From contig CAZBJH010000004.1 of assembly GCA_964492185.1 (NCBI GenBank), forward strand, positions 1 through 58,939: a stretch of 58,939 nt of DNA, given 5' to 3'. The stretch is from JAFGSZ01 sp964492185 (GTDB lineage: Bacteria > Bacteroidota > Bacteroidia > Bacteroidales > UBA10428). The notes beneath the pieces are model-generated. The model made no database searches. It had not been told where the DNA came from and saw only the letters and a list, made by a program, of their open reading frames with translations. How positions within the stretch are numbered: the first letter of the stretch is position 1; every line of letters starts with the position of its first letter. Positions 1 to 7,731 of the stretch are shown one piece after another. A program made the position numbers and the translations under genes.

Positions 1-181
1 AAGTGAGCTCTTTAACTTACTTTTTTAAGTGAGTTAAAGAACTTATTTAAAAGTGAGCTCTTGAACACCTTTAAAAATAATTAACGTTGTGAAAAAAAAT
101 TTTAAACCGCGGTATACTAATGTATTCGGGGATTTAAAATTTTGGCAGCAACGCGGATACCGAACATTATTGACAGACACT
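1..181 (-). repeat. Type A MITE-like element, truncated by the window start
   Basis: This is a partial copy of the dispersed type A element in reverse orientation. It ends at the terminus ACACT (rc AGTGT) at 177-181 and carries the diagnostic internal blocks AACGTTGTGAAAA, ACCGCGGTATAC and GGCAGCAACGCGGATA, which recur in the copies at 13576, 30391, 36668 and 47886. Its left part holds imperfect, alternately oriented units of AAGTGAGCTCTTGAAC whose number differs between copies. There is no coding capacity. Confidence 0.85.
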
Positions 182-185
182 AATT

Positions 186-331
186 AGTGTCTGTCAATGA
201 ACTCGCAGTGTCTGTTCATAAAGTTTCATTTGCAAGGCTTGCGCAGTCCGAAAATGCGGAGTTTACTAGTCGTAAATGAGCAATTTTCGGGCAAGCGTAA
301 CGCGGCAAATGGGACTTTATGGACAGACACT
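186..331 (+). repeat. Type B foldback element abutting the menF stop codon
   Basis: This is a type B element. The core at 207-331 is an almost complete hairpin: AGTGTCTGTTCATAAAG at the left pairs with CTTTATGGACAGACACT at the right, and the inside (CCGAAAATGC / GCAATTTTCGG) is also inverted. A 21-bp outer left arm begins at 186, separated from the type A terminus at 181 by AATT. The right terminus is followed by AATTAGTGT, in which TTA (334-336) is the reverse-strand stop codon of menF. Confidence 0.85.
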
Positions 332-333
332 AA

Positions 334-1551
334 TTAGTGTGTTACTTCCTTCCCGGTGATTATCCTGTTCAACACATTTTCGATCGTACGAAATTTAAGT
401 TGAATTTCTTCACTTTCTTTCCCGGGAACAGAATCAGAAGTAATACCTGCCCCGGAATACAAAACAGTCGAACCGCCGACAATCTTCATGCAACGAAGGT
501 TAACAAACAATTCAACAGGGTTTTCAATGTTTACCGGTCCAAGATAACCGGCATAAAACTCACGTGAAAACTTTTCATGCCTGGTAATAAATTCATAAGC
601 AGGCTTAACTGGTATACCACAAATAGCAGGTGTGGGGTGTATGCGATTGAGAAGTTCGGCACATTTGGGCAGGTCATTTTTATTTACACTCGCGGTAAAC
701 CCGGAACTCAAATGCATTATATTACCTGCAACAGCCGTTTGCGGGGGAGATACGGTATAATTCTCCAGGCCCGACTGTTGAAAAGCATCTTCAATATAAC
801 AAGTAACAAACTCCTGTTCCGTATATTCCTTATTTGTCCATTTTTCTTCACTACCATTTGACCGGTAACGCTTCGTGCCGGCCAGAGCAACTGTTTTTAA
901 TGTGTTTTTATTAAGAGTAACCAGAAGTTCGGGGCTGCTCCCTGTCCATGTACCAATGCCCGGCAAGGATACCATGGATACAAAAGCATTTTTATATTCT
1001 CCGGCCATACTCAGGAACATCTCCACAATATCAAATGCTGCCGGTAAACTGATCTCTTTCCTGGCAGCCAGTACAACTTTATCAAAATCACCCGACCTGA
1101 TATGTTTCAGGGCCTTCCCCACAACTGATCCGTATTTTCCCAGCTCACCTTTAGGTGGTGTCTTAATACAGCTTTTGTAAAATGAGGGAACAAAATCTTG
1201 ATTCTCCTGTTGATTCTCCTGCAAATCTCCCTGCAATTGTGAATAAATATCATCTGTGCCGGGATCATCCTGGAATAACCTTCCTTCACCTTCATCATAA
1301 CGTATTCCGGAACGGATAAAAACAGAGCCTGAATTTGTGAAATTTTCAAACGGACTGAAAAGAAATCCGGGTGACGATTTTTGGAACCGAAAGCTAAAAT
1401 TATTCTCTGAGGAGGAACCTAAAATGGCACTAACTGTCCTTTTGCCAGGGCGGCGATAGAAAACAACAGGCATACTGCCTTTATATCCCGTATGCAAAAA
1501 TGTCTTAAGTATAACTTTTTTTTCAATATGATCAACCTTAATCATTCCCAT
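334..1551 (-). CDS. menF: Isochorismate synthase (menaquinone pathway)
   Basis: Converts chorismate to isochorismate, the entry step of menaquinone synthesis. The C-terminal chorismate-binding domain (about residues 150-400) shows the family landmarks KVVLAARKE, GSSPELLV, ALAGTKRY, HPTPAICGIP, EFYAGYLGPV and SVPGKESEEIQLK. I place the start at the ATG at 1551 (405 aa), preceded by GGGGAGAGG. The frame stays open to a TTG at 1593, 12 nt after the menE stop, which would add 14 residues. It is the last gene of the leftward men cluster. Its stop codon lies in the junction with a type B repeat, so the repeat forms the 3' border of the gene. MenF and salicylate-type synthases are close relatives; the men neighbours decide the call. 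Confidence 0.93.
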   Translation of the reverse strand: MGMIKVDHIEKKVILKTFLHTGYKGSMPVVFYRRPGKRTVSAILGSSSENNFSFRFQKSSPGFLFSPFENFTNSGSVFIRSGIRYDEGEGRLFQDDPGTDDIYSQLQGDLQENQQENQDFVPSFYKSCIKTPPKGELGKYGSVVGKALKHIRSGDFDKVVLAARKEISLPAAFDIVEMFLSMAGEYKNAFVSMVSLPGIGTWTGSSPELLVTLNKNTLKTVALAGTKRYRSNGSEEKWTNKEYTEQEFVTCYIEDAFQQSGLENYTVSPPQTAVAGNIMHLSSGFTASVNKNDLPKCAELLNRIHPTPAICGIPVKPAYEFITRHEKFSREFYAGYLGPVNIENPVELFVNLRCMKIVGGSTVLYSGAGITSDSVPGKESEEIQLKFRTIENVLNRIITGKEVTH

Positions 1552-1605
1552 TTTCTTATTCCTCTCCCCAATTAGAGTCTGGCCCACAAACAAAACTAAA
1601 ATAAA

Positions 1606-2727
1606 TCAAAAATCATGAAGATAAAAAACGTTTCCCGTTTTATCCGGATACCATTGCCGGGGCCGTTTAATTTTGCCACTTAATGTTCTCTCCAGATATG
1701 GTACAACATTTATTATTCCGGGTTGTTCAAGCTTTTCGAGCTGCATCCTGATAATATTGCATACCCTTGTCTTATCAATATCATCATAATTTTCATTTTC
1801 AATGATTAGTGCCGGTTTCTCCCCCAGCTTTTCATCGGGCACCCGGGATATGAGGAATGGAAAACTTAAGTGTTTTGATAACTTTTTCTCAACCTGCTCC
1901 GGTATTATCTTGACGCCTCCCGAATTAATAACATTATCAATCCTGCCTAACCATAAAAAACGGTTAGCTTTTATAGTAACCAGGTCATTTGTAACTACCT
2001 CTTTATTAGTGCTTATAAAACAGACCGACAAACATCCCCTTTGATCGGTGTCGATTTTTATACCTTCAAGAACTTCAAACCAGTATGATCGTCCCGGGCC
2101 ATTTAACGGACGAACTGCAATATGTGAACTGGTTTCGGTCATGCCAAACGTTTCCACCACTCTGCATGTAAGTCCGGAGATCTTTTGAAACATTGAATCC
2201 GTTATTTTTGCACCCCCGACAATAATTGTCCCGGCCATATTTTTATCTGTAAGTGAAGATAATGCATTCCCGAGTTGAAAAGGGGTAAGGGCTGCAAAAT
2301 CTATAAAAGAATCCAGCTCCACGAAGGGATCTCCCGAAGGTTTAACTGTTATAAGGTTCAATCCTGATACGAATGCCCTGACGATCATCATCTTCCCTGC
2401 TATGAACTTTACCGGTAAGCATAACAATGCCTTCTGGCCGGGACGAAGCTGAAAATACCTTTGGGTTCTGAGCGCCGATTCTGCCAGTTCGTGTTTGAAA
2501 ATACCTACCTCTTTGGGCTTTCCGGTAGTACCTGAGGATTTAACTCTTATCTGATCATCATTTGATAACAATTCTTCAATAAAAAACCAGATATCCTTTT
2601 CCCAGGATTCCTTATGGTTATCAGCACGGGTTAAACGGCAGGCCTCCAACAGTTCACGTTTGTCGTATCTTTTGTCATTAATGGTAACGCATTTAAATAT
2701 TTCTTCTATACTGGCCTTATCTTCCAT
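1606..2727 (-). CDS. menE: o-Succinylbenzoate-CoA ligase
   Basis: Activates o-succinylbenzoate to its CoA thioester using ATP. It is an adenylate-forming enzyme with the P-loop SSGTTGKPKEV (residues 64-74), the A5-type motif ETFGMTETSSH near 188, the hinge motif GRIDNVINSGGVKI near 265, and a C-terminal LSGKIKR carrying the expected catalytic lysine. At 373 aa it is shorter than the ~450-480 aa enzymes of proteobacteria and bacilli, because the N-terminal subdomain is reduced. All recognisable catalytic motifs remain, so I read it as a compact form rather than a truncation. It lies 42 nt after menC and just before menF. Confidence 0.93.
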   Translation of the reverse strand: MEDKASIEEIFKCVTINDKRYDKRELLEACRLTRADNHKESWEKDIWFFIEELLSNDDQIRVKSSGTTGKPKEVGIFKHELAESALRTQRYFQLRPGQKALLCLPVKFIAGKMMIVRAFVSGLNLITVKPSGDPFVELDSFIDFAALTPFQLGNALSSLTDKNMAGTIIVGGAKITDSMFQKISGLTCRVVETFGMTETSSHIAVRPLNGPGRSYWFEVLEGIKIDTDQRGCLSVCFISTNKEVVTNDLVTIKANRFLWLGRIDNVINSGGVKIIPEQVEKKLSKHLSFPFLISRVPDEKLGEKPALIIENENYDDIDKTRVCNIIRMQLEKLEQPGIINVVPYLERTLSGKIKRPRQWYPDKTGNVFYLHDF

Positions 2728-2769
2728 ATTACAGGTACTTGCATAAATTTCATCCTTTCATTCCACACT

Positions 2770-3807
2770 CTATTCTCCCCATTCGCCATGAGGATCATAA
2801 AACAATTCATCTCCCCTGAGATAAAGCGGTGATTTGATATTATTTTCGTATATCTGACCGGTTCCCAATCCATGTATTTTTGTATGATCATGCTTATATG
2901 TCCATTGTGCAATGGCATTCAATCCGATATTTGATTCAAGAGCCGAAGTAATCCACCACCCGGTTCCCAGCTGTCCGGCAATATCCATCCATTCTTCCGT
3001 TCTACTGAATCCTCCCAGCAGTCCCGGTTTCAAAATGATATAATGCGGTTTAATCTCATTAAGCAATTGCCTTTTCTCCTCAATACTAAAATTGCCGATC
3101 AACTCTTCATCAAGTGCAATGGGAATGGGAGAATTTCTGCATAATTCATTCATTAATGCATAATTCCCGGCGGCAATGGGCTGTTCAATGGAATGAATAT
3201 TATACGGGGATAACTTTTCCAGGAAAGCCATTGCTTTATCAGGAGGAAATGCACCATTGGCATCCAGCCTTATTTGTACAATGTTTTCATTGTGCTTTTC
3301 CCTGACCGACCTGATAATTTGGAGTTCCTCATCAAAATCAACCGCCCCTACCTTAATTTTTATGCACCGGTACCCGGCTTCAAGCTTTTCCCGGACCTGC
3401 TTTTTCATGAAATCAATATCCCCCATCCATATTAATCCGTTTATCCTTATTCCTTCACCGCCACCGGTAAACCCTGAAGGGAACAATACCCGCGAGCCTC
3501 CGGAAGAATAGTCTTTTAAAGCTGTCTCAAGACCAAACCTAATGGAAGGGTAGTCATTCAACTCATCCATGTCAATTTGCCCGTGTTTTAAGCGATTTAG
3601 GGTACCCGTGAGTTTTATTTCAAAGCCGGACTGATCATCAATGCTCAAACCCGGAATGGGTGAACACTCGCCGATACCACAGGGTGAGGAAACAAGGTCA
3701 TCTCCTACCCTGATAATCCAGGAATCCTTTTGCAGCAAACTGCCACGTGATGTAACAGCCGGGCTTTTAAAATACAAGGTATATTTTCGAAAACCGGCAT
3801 CAGGCAT
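2770..3807 (-). CDS. menC: o-Succinylbenzoate synthase
   Basis: Dehydrates SHCHC to o-succinylbenzoate. It is an enolase-superfamily barrel. The KxK pair is K150/K152 (IKIKVG), the metal ligands are D182 (RLDANGAF), E208 (SIEQP) and D233 (ALDEE), and the second catalytic lysine is K260 (IILKPGLLGG). The capping domain is at 1-120. Length is 345 aa. The gene start overlaps the 3' end of menA by 8 nt, which fits translational coupling. Dipeptide epimerases share the fold, but the position among men genes makes MenC the natural reading. Confidence 0.93.
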   Translation of the reverse strand: MPDAGFRKYTLYFKSPAVTSRGSLLQKDSWIIRVGDDLVSSPCGIGECSPIPGLSIDDQSGFEIKLTGTLNRLKHGQIDMDELNDYPSIRFGLETALKDYSSGGSRVLFPSGFTGGGEGIRINGLIWMGDIDFMKKQVREKLEAGYRCIKIKVGAVDFDEELQIIRSVREKHNENIVQIRLDANGAFPPDKAMAFLEKLSPYNIHSIEQPIAAGNYALMNELCRNSPIPIALDEELIGNFSIEEKRQLLNEIKPHYIILKPGLLGGFSRTEEWMDIAGQLGTGWWITSALESNIGLNAIAQWTYKHDHTKIHGLGTGQIYENNIKSPLYLRGDELFYDPHGEWGE

Positions 3808-4717
3808 AAATGGAAAGTATTAACCCCAGTCCAAGTGTAACTGAAAAAAATAATGTGCTTATTGAAAGTCTTTTAAGATAAGGATCCAGCAATTTAGGCT
3901 CTTTAATCCGTACAACATTATTCAGATTAATAACAAAGAAAGGAATAGTGACAAGGAACAGTAACTGAATAAATGAGAAATAATTACGGAATAAAAATAT
4001 CCCTGTCAGTGCAATTGCTACTGTGATAAGTGTAACCTGGTAGATCTTGGCAGGCACTTCACCTATTCTTACCACAAGGGTTTTTTTCCCGGCCTTTTTA
4101 TCCGAAACACGGTCGCGAAGATTATTAATATTCAACACACCCACACTTAGGAATCCCAGGCTTGCAGCCGGTAAAAAAACATCAAAATCAAGGAAGTTCG
4201 TATGAAGAAAAAATGTTCCTGCCACATTTACAAGTCCAAACCACAAAAAAACAAAAAGGTCGCCCAGCCCTATATAACCATAGGAATTGCTGCCGACTGT
4301 ATATTTAACAGCCGATAATATCGCCCCGATACCCAGCATGACAAACAACAATGCATATGAAATTCCTGCTTCTTTAGTACCGGTTATGATAAGTAATAAT
4401 CCTGATAAGAAAGAAACGGATATCAGGATACCAATTGCGGTTTTCATGCTTTTTACCGATAAAACTCCGCTTTGTGTTGCCCTCACCGGACCTATCCTTT
4501 CCTCACCATCCGTTCCTTTCATACCGTCGCCATAATCATTGGCCACATTTGACAGAAGCTGAAGGCTCACAGCTGTAATTGTGGCAAGAATAAAAATACT
4601 CCAGTTAAAGTATTCATAATAAGCTGCCAGGAAACTTCCCAAAAGTGTTCCTGAAAGAGCCAGGGGCAGAGTTCGCGGGCGCATCACCTCGATCCATATT
4701 TTGGCTTTTCTTATCAT
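3800..4717 (-). CDS. menA: 1,4-Dihydroxy-2-naphthoate polyprenyltransferase
   Basis: Integral membrane UbiA-family prenyltransferase that attaches the polyprenyl tail to 1,4-dihydroxy-2-naphthoate and releases CO2. The two Asp-rich motifs that bind Mg-prenyl diphosphate are visible: NVANDYGDGMKGTD at residues 57-70 and NNLRDRVSDKKAGKKT near 197-212. The rest alternates hydrophobic helices, about eight or nine. Length is 305 aa, typical for MenA. It follows menB by 9 nt and overlaps menC. Confidence 0.94.
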   Translation of the reverse strand: MIRKAKIWIEVMRPRTLPLALSGTLLGSFLAAYYEYFNWSIFILATITAVSLQLLSNVANDYGDGMKGTDGEERIGPVRATQSGVLSVKSMKTAIGILISVSFLSGLLLIITGTKEAGISYALLFVMLGIGAILSAVKYTVGSNSYGYIGLGDLFVFLWFGLVNVAGTFFLHTNFLDFDVFLPAASLGFLSVGVLNINNLRDRVSDKKAGKKTLVVRIGEVPAKIYQVTLITVAIALTGIFLFRNYFSFIQLLFLVTIPFFVINLNNVVRIKEPKLLDPYLKRLSISTLFFSVTLGLGLILSIYA

Positions 4718-4726
4718 AACGATTTT

Positions 4727-5551
4727 TTAGGGCAAATTGGTAAATTTGTTAAAATCCGGATCACGTTTTTCCAGGAAGGCATTTTTCCCTTCCTGTGCTT
4801 CTTCGGTCATGTAATACAACATAGTAGCATTACCGGCAAACTCTTGCAAGCCGGCTTGTCCGTCAAGCTCCGCGTTAAGTCCCGTTTTAATCATTCGAAG
4901 TGCGACGGGACTGTGTTTCATTATTTTTTTACACCATTCTATTGTTGTTTCTTCCAATTTATTCAAAGAAACAACCTTATTCACCAAACCCATCTCCATA
5001 GCTTCATGTGCCGAATATTGTTCACAAAGAAACCAAATCTCACGTGCCTTTTTTTGTCCTACGATACGGGCCAGGTAAGAAGATCCGAATCCGGCATCGA
5101 AGCTGCCTACCCTGGGGCCTGTCTGACCGAAAACAGCATTTTCCGATGCTATCGTAAGGTCACAAATAACATGAAGTACATGCCCCCCGCCAATAGCATA
5201 GCCATTAACCATGGCGATAACAGGTTTTGGAATGGACCGGATCTGCCGCTGAAAATCCAGGATATTCAGCCTGGGCACTCCATCTTTTCCAATATATCCG
5301 GCGTATGACTTAACATTCTGATCACCGCCACTGCAAAAAGCTTTATCACCTGCCCCGGTTAATACCACAACACGTATTCTTTGATCATCCCGGCAATGCT
5401 CCATAGCCCCGATCAGCTCCCCGGTGGTATCCGGCGTAAACGCGTTGCGGTAACGCGGGCGGTTTATCGTGATTTTAGCTATACCCTCGTGAAATTCAAA
5501 AAGAATATCATTGAAATCACGTATTTTTTCCCAGGAAATATGATTACTCAT
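4727..5551 (-). CDS. menB: 1,4-Dihydroxy-2-naphthoyl-CoA synthase
   Basis: Crotonase-fold enzyme that cyclises o-succinylbenzoyl-CoA (Dieckmann-type ring closure). Oxyanion-hole segments are AFCSGGDQ (about residues 71-78) and NGYAIGGGH (about 115-123), followed by the MenB-type stretch FGQTGPRVGSFDAGFGSSYL. Length 274 aa is normal. Its first codons overlap the 3' end of menD by 8 nt. The GPRVGSFDAG segment separates MenB from general enoyl-CoA hydratases. Confidence 0.96.
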   Translation of the reverse strand: MSNHISWEKIRDFNDILFEFHEGIAKITINRPRYRNAFTPDTTGELIGAMEHCRDDQRIRVVVLTGAGDKAFCSGGDQNVKSYAGYIGKDGVPRLNILDFQRQIRSIPKPVIAMVNGYAIGGGHVLHVICDLTIASENAVFGQTGPRVGSFDAGFGSSYLARIVGQKKAREIWFLCEQYSAHEAMEMGLVNKVVSLNKLEETTIEWCKKIMKHSPVALRMIKTGLNAELDGQAGLQEFAGNATMLYYMTEEAQEGKNAFLEKRDPDFNKFTNLP

Positions 5552-7238
5552 ACTGAATGTTTTTAAATAATTTATAGAGGCCTTTCAATGTTTGTGCATT
5601 TGGTGAAGAAAGGGTATCCACTTCAAGTACAACAGCTCTGTCTGATGACTGAAACAATTGATCAAGGGCTTTGTTTAAGGAATGTTCGCTATCTGCCATT
5701 AAATAAGATAGTCCCGACGCCAGGACATGTTGCCGAATTGAAAAATCCAACGGGGTTTCGAGATATTCTTCAATACCTACTGTACCATCACCGGTATCAA
5801 GGATCCTGAAAATATCTCCCCCCCGGTTATTAATTACAATAATCCTTAAATTTTCAGGCATGTTTTTTATGCCGAGTGCATTTGAATCATAGAAAAAAGA
5901 AAGGTCTCCCAATATTAAAAGTGATAAGCTGTCCCTTCCATAACAAATACCTGCTGCAGTGGAAATACAACCGTCAATCCCCGAGGTTCCGCGGTTACTG
6001 TAACAATAAACTCCCTGCTTCACGGTAAACAACTGGGCATATCTCACGGGACTGCTGTTACCCAGATGCAGATCACAGTTTCGCGGTATCCTTCTCATAA
6101 TACATTGAAAAGCTTTCAGATCACACCATGGGATACTCTGCAAATAATCCTCCTGTTCAAATTCCAGTACACTGTTCATCCTTAAAATATCCTTTTGAAA
6201 GGAACTATCCCGGTTTTTCGGCATGTATCTATGAAACAATTTTAAAAAATGAGACGGCTCCGCCTGTATCACACTGCTCAATCCCATATATGTATCTGTA
6301 GCTGAGTATTCTTTTTGAACAAGCCAAATTTGAGCGGGTTTGACCTTTCGGAGAAATTGTTTTATCATTTTTGATACTGTCACCGGTCTTATAACCACTA
6401 CCAGACCAGGGACAAAAGAAGTATCTTCAGTCGTTCCGAGGGCAAAAAACAGACGTTCAACAGCAGTAATAAATGTATCCTGTTGCATATTCGCCAGGTT
6501 CTCAGCAAGAACAACAACAGAATTATCTTCCGAAAGAACTTTAAGATTTTGATCCAACTCTTTATCATAACCTCCCATGCCACAAATGATCATCTTCTTT
6601 TTCAAAGACTTCCAGCTCTCTATCAATGAAGCAGGCAATTCGCCTGTAGAACTGTCAGGGACAATATGCTCAATTATCCTGACACTTTTGGATGGTTCCG
6701 GCAGTTCCGTGTACAAAGGCTCTCGCAAAGGTACATTTATATGGACAGGGCCGGGCAAACCCGCCAGGGAAATGTTAACAGCATCTGCAACCATCCGATT
6801 GGAGTACCACAGATCCTGTTCATTTAGGGTTTCAACCGGAAGCTGGTAATCTGATTTAACATGCCGGCCGTATATGTTTTGTTGACGAATTGTTTGGTTA
6901 TCAGACTGATCAATGATTTCAGGAGGCCGGTCCGCTGTAATAAGCAAAAGCGGTACATGTTGATAGTAAGCCTCTGCAACTGCGGGTGAGAGGTTCAATA
7001 CGGCGGTACCCGAACTGCAAACCACAGCTACCGGCTTTCCGGTACCAATGCTGATACCCATTGCAAAATACCCTGCCACGCGTTCGTCAACAACACTCAG
7101 GCATTCTATCCTGATGCTTCGTGCAAGTGCTTTGATTAACGGGGCATTTCTCGATCCGGGGCAGATCACTGCCTTTTGTATACCCTTTAAAAGGAGAATC
7201 TCAGCAAGATCACTTATTCCCTGACGATAATGTGGCAT
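5544..7238 (-). CDS. menD: SEPHCHC synthase (2-oxoglutarate-dependent)
   Basis: Thiamine-diphosphate enzyme that joins isochorismate and 2-oxoglutarate to SEPHCHC. The N-terminal pyrimidine-binding domain begins GISDLAEILLLKG and contains CPGSRNAPL, the MenD signature. The C-terminal diphosphate-binding domain has RGTSGIDGCISTAAG and GDLSFFYDSNALG...NNRGGDIF, the GD-to-NN motif of ThDP enzymes. Length is 564 aa. It is 25 nt downstream of the thioesterase gene and overlaps menB by 8 nt. No menH (SHCHC synthase) is found in the cluster. Confidence 0.95.
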   Translation of the reverse strand: MPHYRQGISDLAEILLLKGIQKAVICPGSRNAPLIKALARSIRIECLSVVDERVAGYFAMGISIGTGKPVAVVCSSGTAVLNLSPAVAEAYYQHVPLLLITADRPPEIIDQSDNQTIRQQNIYGRHVKSDYQLPVETLNEQDLWYSNRMVADAVNISLAGLPGPVHINVPLREPLYTELPEPSKSVRIIEHIVPDSSTGELPASLIESWKSLKKKMIICGMGGYDKELDQNLKVLSEDNSVVVLAENLANMQQDTFITAVERLFFALGTTEDTSFVPGLVVVIRPVTVSKMIKQFLRKVKPAQIWLVQKEYSATDTYMGLSSVIQAEPSHFLKLFHRYMPKNRDSSFQKDILRMNSVLEFEQEDYLQSIPWCDLKAFQCIMRRIPRNCDLHLGNSSPVRYAQLFTVKQGVYCYSNRGTSGIDGCISTAAGICYGRDSLSLLILGDLSFFYDSNALGIKNMPENLRIIVINNRGGDIFRILDTGDGTVGIEEYLETPLDFSIRQHVLASGLSYLMADSEHSLNKALDQLFQSSDRAVVLEVDTLSSPNAQTLKGLYKLFKNIQYE

Positions 7239-7263
7239 AACGACAGTGGTATTTATCTTAGGG

Positions 7264-7674
7264 TTATACTTTTTTTCGTTTAATTACATTGGTTACAAGG
7301 CAGGAACTTAATAATTTCTGCTTATCGTCATATATTTTCACTTCCCAGCAGTGAGTTGTATCTCCCCAATGTGTATTTACAGCTATACCGTCTACTATTC
7401 CGTCTGTCGCGGTCTTCTGATGCTGACCGGATACGCCGGCACCGAAAACCAGGTAATCATCATTGTTGAGAAGAACATATGAGCCAACGCTTGCCAGAGT
7501 CTCCGCGAATGCCAGAGTAGCTCCCCCGTGCAAATATCCCATTGGTTGCCGCGTGCGGCTGTCAACAGGCATAGTTGCTTTTATCCCTTCCTTGGTAATT
7601 TCAGTAAAACGGATACCCAGATGAGAGATCATTGTATTTTCACAGAGTTTGTTTATCCTGTCAACTTCAATCAT
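7264..7674 (-). CDS. menI: Hotdog thioesterase, probable 1,4-dihydroxy-2-naphthoyl-CoA hydrolase
   Basis: A single hotdog domain of 136 aa. The stretch MPVDSRTRQPMGYLHGGAT (residues 35-53) contains the HGG motif and closely follows the E. coli MenI (YdiI) pattern, including the TRQP segment; E57 in AFAETLAS is at the catalytic acid position. In the pathway MenI frees 1,4-dihydroxy-2-naphthoate from CoA after MenB and before MenA. It is the first gene of the men block, 25 nt before menD. The PaaI/YbdB group shares the fold, but position and motif favour MenI. Confidence 0.85.
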   Translation of the reverse strand: MIEVDRINKLCENTMISHLGIRFTEITKEGIKATMPVDSRTRQPMGYLHGGATLAFAETLASVGSYVLLNNDDYLVFGAGVSGQHQKTATDGIVDGIAVNTHWGDTTHCWEVKIYDDKQKLLSSCLVTNVIKRKKV

Positions 7675-7731
7675 AACACGTTTTGTATAGGGGGGTACAT
7701 CACAACAAATTTAAGTTATTTTAATGACCCG

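Noticed and set aside
1..70. Repeated AAGTGAGCTCTTGAAC-like units as a CRISPR or iteron array
   Set aside because: Units are adjacent, alternate in orientation and lack spacers; the same motif is an internal part of type A elements elsewhere.
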